Positions 43,011 to 50,789 are shown, counted from the first letter of the stretch. The stretch: 64,000 bases of DNA from JACCTU01 sp963700495 (GCA_963700495.1 CAVOXT010000004.1:1-64000); one strand, 5' to 3'. Notes: generated by a model from the sequence alone, not told the origin. Program-made: numbers and translations.

Positions 43011-43588
43011 TAGGCCGGGAGCCGGACGACGAGCCGATCGCCGGCGAGCTCGCGGCCGCCGCCGAGCGCGGCGAGGATTCGTCCGGCGATCAGCGCGCCG
43101 AGGTCGCGCGCCTGCTCGCCGAGAACGACCGGGGCAGCCCCCTCGGTCACGGGGGAGATCCCGAGCTCGGCTCCCCGAACGCCGACCGAGATCTCCTTGA
43201 GGGCGCCGTGCCGGAGCGCGCAGACCGCGAGACTGCGCACCGCCGTCTCGGCGGCGTCGCGGTCGACGCGAACCGGTGCGCCGTCGCCGTCCACGCTCGC
43301 GCCCACGACGTCCGCGAGCGCCGCCCGCACGAGCTCGAGCGAGTCGACCTCCTGCACGTTCGGCTCCCAGCGCCCGGCCTCGATTCTCGAGACGAGGCCG
43401 ACGCCGTCGAGCAGCTCGGCGAGCTGGGCGGACGCCGCGACCATGATCTCGACGTAACCGTCGACGGGATCACCGAGCTTCGTGCGCTGCAGCGTCCGGG
43501 CGAAGCCCGACACCGTGGCCAATGGCGTGCGCAGGTCGTGGACGGCGAGCGAGACCAACCGTGCGAACGTATCCTCAGTCGGAGCCAT
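43010..43588 (-). CDS. Histidine-kinase-like protein with an H-box but no recognisable ATPase domain
   Basis: 192 residues from ATG 43588 (or 200 from GTG 43612). LVSLAVHDLRTPLATVSGFA near residue 12 is a clear HisKA phospho-acceptor motif, followed by the second dimerisation helix VDGYVEIMVAASAQLAELLD and VGLVSRIEAGRWEP. The remaining 110 residues occupy the position of the ATP-binding domain but lack N, G1 and G2 boxes (EQARDLGALIAGRILAALGG). Possibly a phosphotransfer or dimerisation partner. Its ATG overlaps the divergent folE2 ATG in CATG. Confidence 0.75.
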   Translation of the reverse strand: MAPTEDTFARLVSLAVHDLRTPLATVSGFARTLQRTKLGDPVDGYVEIMVAASAQLAELLDGVGLVSRIEAGRWEPNVQEVDSLELVRAALADVVGASVDGDGAPVRVDRDAAETAVRSLAVCALRHGALKEISVGVRGAELGISPVTEGAAPVVLGEQARDLGALIAGRILAALGGGRELAGDRLVVRLPA

Positions 43589-44561
43589 GGACTCGAGCCG
43601 GAACCTTCTCACACCCGACCTTCAGGCTTCCGAGCCGGAGGTGCGGATCGGCCTCTCGCGCGCGGGCGTCACCCGCGTGCAGAAGGCGATCCGGCTCCGC
43701 TGGGGCGGCACCGAGAAGCTGATTCCGGCGGAGATCGACTGCACGGTCGACCTCGATCCCGCTCAGAAGGGCGTGCACATGTCACGCTTCCCGGAGCTGT
43801 TCGAGGAGGCGATCGACGAGGTCGTGATCGGCGAGTCGTTCCTCGTCGAGGAGCTGGCCGAGCACATCGCGCAGCACATCGTCGAGCGCCAGGACGCGGG
43901 GCGGGCCGAGGTACGGATCGTCACCCGGTACCCGCGCGAGCGCCGAACGCCCGTGACCGGACTGCCGACGCAGGAGCTGATCACGCTGATCGGGATCGCG
44001 GCGGCGAGCGAACGCGGTGCGCGGCGCGTCGTCGGAGTCGAGGCGCCGGGGATCAACGCCTGTCCCTGCGCGCAAGGGCTCGTGCGCGGTCGTGCCTCGG
44101 AGCGGCTGCTCGAGGAGGGCTTCGAAGAAGGTGACGTCGAACGAATCCTCGCCCTCGTCCCGCTCGCGACGCACAACCAGCGGGGTCGCGGCACGCTCTA
44201 CGTTGGGACGTCGCACTCGGTCAACGCCGAGCAGCTCGCGGACGTGGTCGAGGCGTCGATGAGCTCGCCCGTGTACGCACTGCTCAAGCGCCCGGACGAG
44301 CTGTTCGTCGTCGAGCACGCACACCTGCAGCCGCGCTTCGTCGAGGACTCGGTGCGCTACTCGCTCGCCGGCGTGCTCGAACGCTACCCCGCGCTCGACG
44401 GCGACGACTTCCTGCTCGCTCGCCAGGTCAACTTCGAGACGATCCACGACCACGACGTCGTCGCGGAGCGCTACGGCACGGTCGGGGAGCTCCGGCGCGA
44501 GCTGGAGTCGGGCGGGCCGGCGGAGCACCACACCGAGCTCCGCGAGTGGCTTAGCGCTTGA
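43587..44561 (+). CDS. folE2: GTP cyclohydrolase, FolE2/MptA (COG1469) family
   Basis: 324 residues from ATG 43587. Type IB GTP cyclohydrolase fold: GLSRAGVTRVQKAIRLRWGG, AEIDCTVDLDPAQKGVHMSR, the metal-site Cys region VGVEAPGINACPCAQGLVRG near residue 150, and LVPLATHNQRGRGTLYVGT. It opens GTP to a dihydroneopterin derivative for folate or a related pterin. THNQRGRG and the ACPCAQ context are close to archaeal MptA, so the product could be the cyclic phosphate. The gene ends 11 bases inside plsY, convergent. Confidence 0.9.
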   Translation: MDSSRNLLTPDLQASEPEVRIGLSRAGVTRVQKAIRLRWGGTEKLIPAEIDCTVDLDPAQKGVHMSRFPELFEEAIDEVVIGESFLVEELAEHIAQHIVERQDAGRAEVRIVTRYPRERRTPVTGLPTQELITLIGIAAASERGARRVVGVEAPGINACPCAQGLVRGRASERLLEEGFEEGDVERILALVPLATHNQRGRGTLYVGTSHSVNAEQLADVVEASMSSPVYALLKRPDELFVVEHAHLQPRFVEDSVRYSLAGVLERYPALDGDDFLLARQVNFETIHDHDVVAERYGTVGELRRELESGGPAEHHTELREWLSA

Positions 44562-45153
44562 ACATCGCCGCGAGCTGGACTCGCGGCTCCTTGTGCGCGA
44601 ACAGCCGGCGGATGTTCTCGCGGTGCAGGAAGACCACCGCGGCCGCGCCGGCGAGCGTCAGAATCTTCACCGGCCAGGACTCGTCGAGCGCGAAGGCGAA
44701 GACCGGCAGGGACAAGGCGGCGGCGATCGACGCGACGGAGACGTAGCGCGCGACGAGGAACGTCAGCACCCACACGCCGCCGGCAAGGAGCCCGACGAGC
44801 GGCGCCAGGCCGAGGATGACGCCGCCGGTCGTCGCGACCGCCTTCCCTCCACGCTCGAACTTGAGGAAGATCGGGCGCGCGTGTCCCAGCATTGCCGCGC
44901 CGCCGGCGAGCGCGCCGGCGAGGTCGTTGACCAGCATCGCCGCGACGAACGCCGGCACGAAGCCCTTGGCGACGTCGAGCAGGATCGTCGGCACGCCGAC
45001 CTTCCATCCGAGCACCCGCCACACGTTGGTGGCGCCGATCGAGTGTGAGCCGACGCGGCGGATGTCGATCCCGCGCACCAGCCGCACCAGCCAGTACCCC
45101 GTCGGGATCGACCCGGCGAGGTAGCCGCCGATCACGGCGGCCACGTAGCTCAC
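44551..45153 (-). CDS. plsY: Glycerol-3-phosphate acyltransferase
   Basis: 200 residues from a GTG that overlaps the superoxide dismutase stop. Five membrane helices and the three PlsY motifs: GYLAGSIPTGYWLVRLVRGI (motif 1), GSHSIGATNVWRVLGWKVGV (the G-x-N/S phosphate loop) and LKFERGGKAVATTGGVI (the KGGKxVAT-like motif). Transfers acyl from acyl-phosphate to glycerol-3-phosphate, the first step of phospholipid synthesis. Confidence 0.93.
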   Translation of the reverse strand: MSYVAAVIGGYLAGSIPTGYWLVRLVRGIDIRRVGSHSIGATNVWRVLGWKVGVPTILLDVAKGFVPAFVAAMLVNDLAGALAGGAAMLGHARPIFLKFERGGKAVATTGGVILGLAPLVGLLAGGVWVLTFLVARYVSVASIAAALSLPVFAFALDESWPVKILTLAGAAAVVFLHRENIRRLFAHKEPRVQLAAMFKR

Positions 45154-45770
45154 TTCAACGGGATCTGGTAACCGGACACCCAGTCGTTCACGGTCGTCCA
45201 GTCGAGGTTGTCGAAGAACGCGTCGATGTACGCCGCGCGGTCGGTGCGGTAGTCGAGGAAGTACGCGTGCTCGTAGACGTCGAGCGCGACGAGCGGCGTC
45301 GCGTTCCAGATCGGGTACGTGTTCTGCGCGTCGCCGATGTAGTTGAACAGCCGGCCTTCGTCCCAGTCGTAGGCGGTCCAGGCCCAGCCGCGGCCCGCGA
45401 GCCCTGTCGCCTTGAGGTCGTCGCGCCACGCCTCCACCGAGCCGAAGTCCCGCACGACGAGCCGGCCGAAGGCACCGTCGGGATCGCCGCCCGACCCGCC
45501 GAGGTGCTCGAAGTAGAGCTCGTGGTTCTTGATCCCGCCGACGGCGAACGTGAGCTCGACCTTGAGCGCGCGCAGCTGCGAGTAGACCTGGTTCGCAGAG
45601 CTCAGGTCGATGCCGTCCAGCTCGCGAAGGATCTCGTTCCGCTTGTTGACGTAGCCCTCGTACAGCTTGTAGTGCGCTTCGACGGTGTCGCGCGAGATGC
45701 CATCGAGCTCGAGCAGGGCCGGCTTCAGCTCGCGGGGGACGATCTCCTCGAAGGTGGACGTCTGGGCCAT
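45150..45770 (-). CDS. Fe/Mn superoxide dismutase, divergent member
   Basis: 206 residues, ATG with AGGAG five bases upstream. Metal ligands are all traceable: His in VEAHYKLYEGYVNKRNEILR, His in VGGIKNHELYFEHLGGSGG, and Asp/His in ALDVYEHAYFLDYRTDRAAY. The N-terminus (FEEIVPRELKPALLELDGIS) differs from the classical PxLPY start. Divergent by 82 bases from a second, canonical SOD; coupled downstream to plsY. Confidence 0.88.
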   Translation of the reverse strand: MAQTSTFEEIVPRELKPALLELDGISRDTVEAHYKLYEGYVNKRNEILRELDGIDLSSANQVYSQLRALKVELTFAVGGIKNHELYFEHLGGSGGDPDGAFGRLVVRDFGSVEAWRDDLKATGLAGRGWAWTAYDWDEGRLFNYIGDAQNTYPIWNATPLVALDVYEHAYFLDYRTDRAAYIDAFFDNLDWTTVNDWVSGYQIPLK

Positions 45771-45852
45771 GGAACTCCTCGCTCGCGGGGCGGGTGCGCG
45801 CGGCGGAGCATAACGGTTAGCCTCAACATCGACCCGCGACCAGGAGGACGAG

Positions 45853-46458
45853 ATGGCGCACGAGGTTCCGCCGCTCCCTTACGACTACAACGCGCTCGAG
45901 CCGCACATCGACGAGCAGACGATGCGGATCCACCACGACAAGCACCACCAGGCGTACGTGGACAACCTGAACGCCGCGCTCGACGGCACCGAGTGGGCCG
46001 ACACGCCGCTCGAGGAGTTGCTGCAGAGCCTCGACTCGCTCCCCGAGGCCAAGCGCGCACCCGTCCGCAACAACGGCGGCGGGCACTTCAACCACAGTTT
46101 CTTCTGGCCGCTGATGAGCCCCGACGGAGGCGGCGACCCCCCGGACGGCCCGCTCAAGGACGCGATCGAGCAGGCGTTCGGCGACGTCACCGCGCTGAAG
46201 GAGCAGGTGAACGACGCCGGCGTGAAGCGTTTCGGCTCGGGCTGGACGTGGCTCGTCCGCGGCTCCGACGGCTCGCTCTCGGTCGAATCGACGCCCAACC
46301 AGGACTCGCCGGTGATGGAGGGCAAGACGCCGATCCTCGGGATCGACGTCTGGGAGCACGCCTACTACCTCAAGTTCCAGAACCGGCGCCCCGACTACCT
46401 CAAGACGTGGTGGGAGGTCGTCAACTGGAGCGCGGTCGCGGAGCATTACCAGGCGTGA
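45853..46458 (+). CDS. sodA: Mn/Fe superoxide dismutase, canonical member
   Basis: 201 residues with AGGAGG before the ATG. EVPPLPYDYNALEPHIDEQT is the standard start. Ligands: His in MRIHHDKHHQAYVDNLN, His in NNGGGHFNHSFFWPLMSP, and Asp/His in GIDVWEHAYYLKFQNRRPDY. Cytoplasmic by lack of a signal peptide. Metal preference cannot be fixed from sequence; the GGHxNHS context is common in Mn enzymes. Confidence 0.93.
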   Translation: MAHEVPPLPYDYNALEPHIDEQTMRIHHDKHHQAYVDNLNAALDGTEWADTPLEELLQSLDSLPEAKRAPVRNNGGGHFNHSFFWPLMSPDGGGDPPDGPLKDAIEQAFGDVTALKEQVNDAGVKRFGSGWTWLVRGSDGSLSVESTPNQDSPVMEGKTPILGIDVWEHAYYLKFQNRRPDYLKTWWEVVNWSAVAEHYQA

Positions 46459-46587
46459 GCTAGGCGTGACGCGGCGCCTCGTCCAAACCGGATCGGGGCC
46501 AAATGCGTAGGAACGGAGACCGTGGCCACGAGTCCCGCGCTGATCGGCGCCTTGCCGCGTGCGGTCGCGTCCGCAAGGATCCTTGAG

Positions 46588-47133
46588 ATGCCTGAGCCAG
46601 AGCTCAGCGACTCCGAGCTGCTTCTGCGCGTGGGGCACGGGGACGGCGGAGCGTTCGAGACGCTCTACCGGCGCTACGCGCGCCCGGTCTTCGGCCTGGC
46701 GCTGCGCCGGCTCGGGGACCGAAACAGAGCGGAGGACGCTGTCCAGGAGACCTTTACCTCCGTGTGGCGCTCGGCCCGCACCTACAAGCCGGAACGCGGA
46801 CCGGGCGCACCGTGGCTGTACGCCGTCGCGCGCAACGCAATCGTCGACGGCGCACGTGCACGTGTCGACTCCGTCGCAGAGCCCTACGACGAGCCCTCGG
46901 GGGACCCGGGACCGCTCGACCGCGCCGAGCAGAGCTGGACCGCGTGGCGCGTTCACCGCGCGATCGAGGAGCTCCCCCAGACGGAGCGCATCGTGCTCGA
47001 GCTCGCGTACTGGCACGGGCTCTCGCAGAGCGAGATCGCGGGTCGCCTGAGCATCCCGTTAGGCACCGTGAAGACGCGCACCCGCAGCGGTCTGCACCGG
47101 CTCGCCGACCTGCTCGAAGGAGAGTTCGCATGA
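46588..47133 (+). CDS. ECF-family RNA polymerase sigma factor
   Basis: 181 residues from ATG 46588; an in-frame GTG at 46522 with GGAG upstream would add 22 residues of unconserved look. Region 2: AFETLYRRYARPVFGLALRR and DAVQETFTSVWRSARTYKPE. Region 4: TERIVLELAYWHGLSQSEIA then LSIPLGTVKTRTRSGLHRLA. Overlaps its anti-sigma gene (ATGA). Similar in layout to SigK-type pairs. Confidence 0.9.
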   Translation: MPEPELSDSELLLRVGHGDGGAFETLYRRYARPVFGLALRRLGDRNRAEDAVQETFTSVWRSARTYKPERGPGAPWLYAVARNAIVDGARARVDSVAEPYDEPSGDPGPLDRAEQSWTAWRVHRAIEELPQTERIVLELAYWHGLSQSEIAGRLSIPLGTVKTRTRSGLHRLADLLEGEFA

Positions 47134-47723
47134 GGTCGCCCGACTTCGACGAGGTCGTCGGCGACGACGTTCCCCCGGACGAGCGGGAGCGGCTCCGGCA
47201 CGTGCACGACCTGCTCGTAACGGCCGGTCCTCCGCCGGAGCTCACGGGCCGGCTCTCCTCGCCACCCGTTCATCCGTTCCCGCGCAGGCGCCTCGCGGCA
47301 CTCCTGCTCGCCGCCGCGCTCGCGGTCGCCGCATTCGGCGCAGGCTGGTTCCTCCACGACGGCGGAGACGACTTCGTGGTCCGGAGCGCCGTGCCGATGC
47401 ATGCGACCTCGAAGGCTCCGGGCGCGGGAGCGCTGATCGAGCTTGGAGTCGGCGACGCGCACGGGAACTGGCCGATGGTCGTGACGGCGTGGGGGTTGAA
47501 GCCGCTCCCGAAGGGTGGCTACTACGAGCTCCTGCTGACGAGGGACGGCAAGCCGGTCGCCGTCTGCGGCTCCTTCAAGGTCAAGCCGGAGGGCCGGACG
47601 AAGGTGCGTCTCGGAGCGTCCTACGATCTCAGCTTCTTCGACGGCTGGGTCGTGCGGCCGTACGTCCACGGCCGCAACCGCTTCAACCAGACGATTCTGC
47701 TGACGACGCGCGGGCCGGTCTAG
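47130..47723 (+). CDS. Membrane anti-sigma factor, RskA-like
   Basis: 197 residues. A short cytoplasmic part (PPDERERLRHVHDLLV) with no zinc motif, one membrane helix (LAALLLAAALAVAAFGAGWF) and an extracytoplasmic anti-sigma-K-like domain (NWPMVVTAWGLKPLPKGGYY; VCGSFKVKPEGRTKVRLGAS). Coupled to the preceding ECF sigma factor, which it presumably holds inactive. It ends 2 bases from the convergent thyX stop. Confidence 0.85.
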   Translation: MRSPDFDEVVGDDVPPDERERLRHVHDLLVTAGPPPELTGRLSSPPVHPFPRRRLAALLLAAALAVAAFGAGWFLHDGGDDFVVRSAVPMHATSKAPGAGALIELGVGDAHGNWPMVVTAWGLKPLPKGGYYELLLTRDGKPVAVCGSFKVKPEGRTKVRLGASYDLSFFDGWVVRPYVHGRNRFNQTILLTTRGPV

Positions 47724-47725
47724 CG

Positions 47726-48424
47726 TTACGGCGCGGTGCGGTCGTTCGCCACGAATGCCCCGTGGGTGATCGGCATCCGCTCGGCGAACAGCCGCTCGAC
47801 CGCTTCGGCATAGCGACGGATCTCGCGCTGTGCGGTATCCGCGGCGCGCAGCGAGACGAAGTTCATCAGCGCCCTCGCGTTGACCGTCCAGTAGAACTCG
47901 GTGTAGGCCCCGACGGGCAGCACGGAGCGTGCGAGCTCCCGAGCCACGCCCTGCTCGACCAGCCGCTCGTAGGTCGCGTATGCCGTCTCGTAGACCGCGC
48001 GCAGTTCCTCACGCGTGGTCTCGGCAACCTCGGCTTCGACGGGCTCGAACGAGTACGACCCCGGCTTGCCGACCTGGGAGCGCACGTCGTCGGGCTCGGG
48101 AATGTAGAAATCCTCGGTCGCACGCGCGTAGCGCATCGAGAACTCGTTGAACGAGCCGATGCGGTGGCGGAACCACTCGCGCGCGACGAAGATCGGGCAG
48201 CGGACGTGGAACCGGAACGAGTTGTGCTCGAAGGGCGTGCCGTGCCGGTCACGCATCAGGAACTTGATCAGCCCGACGTCGGCGTCCGTCATCTCCGTCA
48301 CGCGGCGACCGAAGCTCACGCGTGCCGAGTTGACGACCGAGAGATCGTCCGCCATCGCTGCGTCGAGCCGTACGAACCCGTGGTCGAGCACGGGAATGCT
48401 GCCGTCAGGCAAGACTTCAGGCAT
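47726..48424 (-). CDS. thyX: Flavin-dependent thymidylate synthase
   Basis: 232 residues from ATG 48424 (GTG 48433 possible). ThyX signature in full: WFRHRIGSFNEFSMRYARAT, with RHRxxSxNExSxRY. FLMRDRHGTPFEHNSFRFHV and SVLPVGAYTEFYWTVNARAL supply further FAD/dUMP contacts. Makes dTMP from dUMP with methylenetetrahydrofolate and FADH2. Its ATG overlaps the ATG of the divergent DUF72 gene (CATG). Confidence 0.95.
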   Translation of the reverse strand: MPEVLPDGSIPVLDHGFVRLDAAMADDLSVVNSARVSFGRRVTEMTDADVGLIKFLMRDRHGTPFEHNSFRFHVRCPIFVAREWFRHRIGSFNEFSMRYARATEDFYIPEPDDVRSQVGKPGSYSFEPVEAEVAETTREELRAVYETAYATYERLVEQGVARELARSVLPVGAYTEFYWTVNARALMNFVSLRAADTAQREIRRYAEAVERLFAERMPITHGAFVANDRTAP

Positions 48425-49076
48425 GACCGCCACCTCGGCGAGGGTAACAGGGGCCTATGTCGGAGCCTCGGGCTTCTCCTACCCGAGCTGGAAGCCCGAC
48501 TTCTACCCGCCTGAGGCCAAGCCGCCCGAGTTCCTGCGGCGGTACGCGGAGCGCCTTCCCTCGGTCGAGCTGAACACGACCGGCTACCGGCTCCCCGCCG
48601 AGGGGCACTTCCGGCGCTGGGCCGACGAGACGCCCGAGGGCTTTCGCTTCGCCGTCAAGCTCCCGGCGCACTTCTCGCGGCAGCTCGGCGCGTTCGAGGA
48701 GCGCGTCGCGCTCCTCGGCGACCGGCTCGGGGTGATCCGCGTCACCGTGGTGCAGGCCGCCGACCCGGGACTGCTCGCGCTCGTGTTCGGCTCGCTCGAC
48801 CCCGCCGTGCGTATCGCATTCGACTTCCGCCACGACTCGTGGCAGGACGTCGACGTGTCACCCGGGATCCGCGTCAACGACTGGGACGCCGACGCGCCGT
48901 TTCGCTACCTGCGCTTCCGCGAGCCGCCGTACTCCGAGGGCGACCTCGACGGCTTCGCGGCGCGCATCCGGCCGTTGCTCGACCAGGGCGTGGACGTCTA
49001 CGCATACTTTCGACACGAGGACGAGCCCACCGCACCCCGCTACGCGGAGCGATTGCTCACACTGCTCGAGAGATGA
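48423..49076 (+). CDS. DUF72 family protein (YecE-like TIM barrel)
   Basis: 217 residues. N-terminal GAYVGASGFSYPSWKPDFYP, then SVELNTTGYRLPAEGHFRRW, FRFAVKLPAHFSRQL and RIAFDFRHDSWQDVDVS; the end FRYLRFREPPYSEGDLDGFA and DVYAYFRHEDEPTAP complete the DUF72 pattern. The family has no settled function. Its stop overlaps the DUF4032 start (ATGA), so the two are coupled. Confidence 0.88.
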   Translation: MTATSARVTGAYVGASGFSYPSWKPDFYPPEAKPPEFLRRYAERLPSVELNTTGYRLPAEGHFRRWADETPEGFRFAVKLPAHFSRQLGAFEERVALLGDRLGVIRVTVVQAADPGLLALVFGSLDPAVRIAFDFRHDSWQDVDVSPGIRVNDWDADAPFRYLRFREPPYSEGDLDGFAARIRPLLDQGVDVYAYFRHEDEPTAPRYAERLLTLLER

Positions 49077-50281
49077 CCGCGAAACGCTTTCAGCTCGTGC
49101 CGCGCCCCGGCCGCCCGGACTTCCTCGACCTCCCCTGGGACGAGCCGCTCGACGAGTGGAACAGCGAGCGGCTCGCCGTGGTCGAGCGCGGAATCAGCCG
49201 GCACGTCGTGCGCTTCGTCGAGTACAACCGAGGCTTCTACGCGCTCAAGGAGCTGCCGCACAGGTACGCCCACCGGGAGTACCGCCTGCTGCGGGAGCTC
49301 GTCCGGCACGGCCTGCCGGCCGTCGAGGCGGTGGGGATCGTCCACCGACCAAAGCACGAGGACGTCCTGATCACGCGACACCTCGAGTACTCGCTGCCGT
49401 ACCGCCTCGTGCTCGCCCGCAAGCCCGTCCCGGACGTGCGCGACCGGCTGCGGGACTCGCTCGCGAACCTGCTCGTGCACCTCCATCTGTCCGGGTTCTT
49501 CTGGGGCGACTGCTCGCTCTCGAACACGCTCTTCCGGCGCGACGCGCACAAGTTGGCGGCGTACGTCGTCGACGTCGAGACCGGCGAGCTGCACGAGCAG
49601 CTGAGCGACGGCCAGCGCGAGGTCGACCTGCAGGTGGCCGAGGACAACATCTCCGGCGAGCTGCTCGACCTCGAGGCCGAGCGCGGCGACCTCGGCTTCG
49701 ACGACCCGTTCGAGCTCGCGGCCGACGTCCGCTCGAGCTACAAGCGGCTCTGGGACGAGCTGACAGCCGAGGAGGAGTTTCGCGCGGACGAGCGGTCGCG
49801 GCTGCAGGAGCGCCTGAAGCGCCTAAACGAGCGCGGGTTCGACCTCGAGGAGATCGAGCTCGACGAGACCGACGACGGCTACCGGCTGCGCGTCCGCCCG
49901 CAGCTCGTCGAGGGAGGCCACTACCGGCGGCGACTTCAGCGCCTCACCGGCCTCAACGCGCAGGAGAACCAGGCCCGGCGGCTGCTCGCGGACATCGACG
50001 CGTTCCGGGCGGCGCTCGAGGAGGCCGGGGAAACACCGGTGTCGGACGTGGCGGTCGCCGGTCGCTGGCTGACGGACGTCTTCGAGCCCACCGTCGTCAA
50101 GGCGATCCCGCCGGAGCTCCACGGCAAGCGCGCAGCTGCGCAGGTCTTCAACGAGCTGCTCGACCACCGCTGGTACCTCTCCGAGCAGGCAGGCCGCGAC
50201 GTCGGCATGGACGAGGCCGTCAAGTCCTACATCGAGAACGTCCTCCGCGCCGCGCCGGAAGAGCGCGTAGTCGTCGAGTAG
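49073..50281 (+). CDS. DUF4032/lipopolysaccharide-kinase-like protein
   Basis: 402 residues. N-terminal kinase-like fold: RFVEYNRGFYALKELPHRYA carries the possible ATP Lys and HREYRLLRELVRHGLPAVEA a possible helix C. LSGFFWGDCSLSNTLFRRDA replaces the HxDLxxxN loop, with Asp and Asn kept, and LAAYVVDVETGELHE sits where DFG would be. The C-terminal half is the DUF4032 helical domain (EEIELDETDDGYRLRVRPQL; EVRSSYKRLW-like helices). Cytoplasmic. Target unknown. Followed directly by the left arm of a long inverted repeat that begins at its stop codon. Confidence 0.8.
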   Translation: MTAKRFQLVPRPGRPDFLDLPWDEPLDEWNSERLAVVERGISRHVVRFVEYNRGFYALKELPHRYAHREYRLLRELVRHGLPAVEAVGIVHRPKHEDVLITRHLEYSLPYRLVLARKPVPDVRDRLRDSLANLLVHLHLSGFFWGDCSLSNTLFRRDAHKLAAYVVDVETGELHEQLSDGQREVDLQVAEDNISGELLDLEAERGDLGFDDPFELAADVRSSYKRLWDELTAEEEFRADERSRLQERLKRLNERGFDLEEIELDETDDGYRLRVRPQLVEGGHYRRRLQRLTGLNAQENQARRLLADIDAFRAALEEAGETPVSDVAVAGRWLTDVFEPTVVKAIPPELHGKRAAAQVFNELLDHRWYLSEQAGRDVGMDEAVKSYIENVLRAAPEERVVVE

Positions 50282-50388
50282 CACTGGGGAACTTGTGGTT
50301 CCCCGATGAGCCCCTCCTTCTGCGCCGCTGACCCTTACTCGCAGTTCGCCTCTTGGCGGGCAAGCCCGCCTCCGGCGCCCACCGGTTG
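50275..50388 (+). repeat. Left arm of a ~115-bp imperfect inverted repeat, with terminator hairpin
   Basis: Aligns with the reverse complement of 50676-50789 at roughly 85% identity by eye. It starts in the DUF4032 stop (GAGTAGCAC). It contains the hairpin GGGGAAC-N5-GTTCCCC at 50285-50303, the shared block TCCTTCTGCGCCG, and a second hairpin GGCGGGC-AA-GCCCGCC at 50355-50370. It ends at ACCGGTTG. Confidence 0.75.
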
Positions 50389-50405
50389 GGGCAACGCGAT
50401 CGTTC

Positions 50406-50428
50406 CCAAGTAACAGACTGTTACTTGG
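50406..50428. promoter_or_regulatory. Near-perfect palindrome CCAAGTAACAG-A-CTGTTACTTGG
   Basis: Two perfect 11-bp arms (50406-50416, 50418-50428) around one base, unusually AT-rich for the window. It lies 47 bases upstream of a small open frame. It looks like an operator or a short hairpin; the regulator is unknown. Confidence 0.45.
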
Positions 50429-50474
50429 TGCTGTCGCGCGATCGAGAGCCTGTCGCAGGGGAGAGAGGCAGAAG

Positions 50475-50635
50475 GTGCCTACGCACTTCCACGTGCGCCG
50501 CGAGGGTGCCGGGTACAGGTCACCACGAACATGCCTGAAGACGAGGCGTGGGAGTTCCCGAGCAGGACGCTCGTGCGTTGCGAGCAGCGGGAACTGAGCG
50601 GTGGCACCGCTCTCGTTCCTGTCGAGGCGGTCTAA
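50475..50635 (+). CDS. Possible small protein gene in the inverted-repeat island, one frame break
   Basis: A GTG at 50475 opens PTHFHVRREGAGYR. After a one-base slip near 50519 the adjacent frame reads VTTNMPEDEAWEFPSRTLVR then CEQRELSGGTALVPVEAV and stops at 50635. Read together this is a coherent peptide of about 53 residues; without the slip, ATG 50531 alone gives 34 residues. Composition is protein-like. Not recognised. The rest of the 50282-50787 gap holds only the two repeat arms and the palindrome. Confidence 0.4.
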
Positions 50636-50675
50636 GTGTGTGCTGGGCTTGGCATCGGGTGCGGGCGTCTCCCTA

Positions 50676-50789
50676 CAACCGGTCGCCGCCGGAGGCGGGC
50701 TTTGCCCGCGGGAGGCGAACCGCGAGTGAAGGTCAACGGCGCAGAAGGAGGGGGCTCACGGGGGAACCACGGGTTCCCCCGTGCTACTC
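50676..50789 (-). repeat. Right arm of the ~115-bp inverted repeat, with terminator hairpin
   Basis: On the minus strand it begins at the carboxypeptidase stop (TGAGTAGCAC) and contains the hairpin GGGGGAACC-CGT-GGTTCCCCC. It shares CTCCTTCTGCGCCG, GTTCGCCTC and GCCCGCCTCCGGCG with the left arm, ending at ACCGGTTG. Same position relative to its gene as the left arm has to DUF4032. Confidence 0.75.

Noticed and set aside
46522..46587. GTG 46522 as the start of the ECF sigma factor
   Set aside because: It has a fair ribosome site, but the added 22 residues look non-conserved and ATG 46588 begins the usual ECF N-terminus. Kept only as an alternative.
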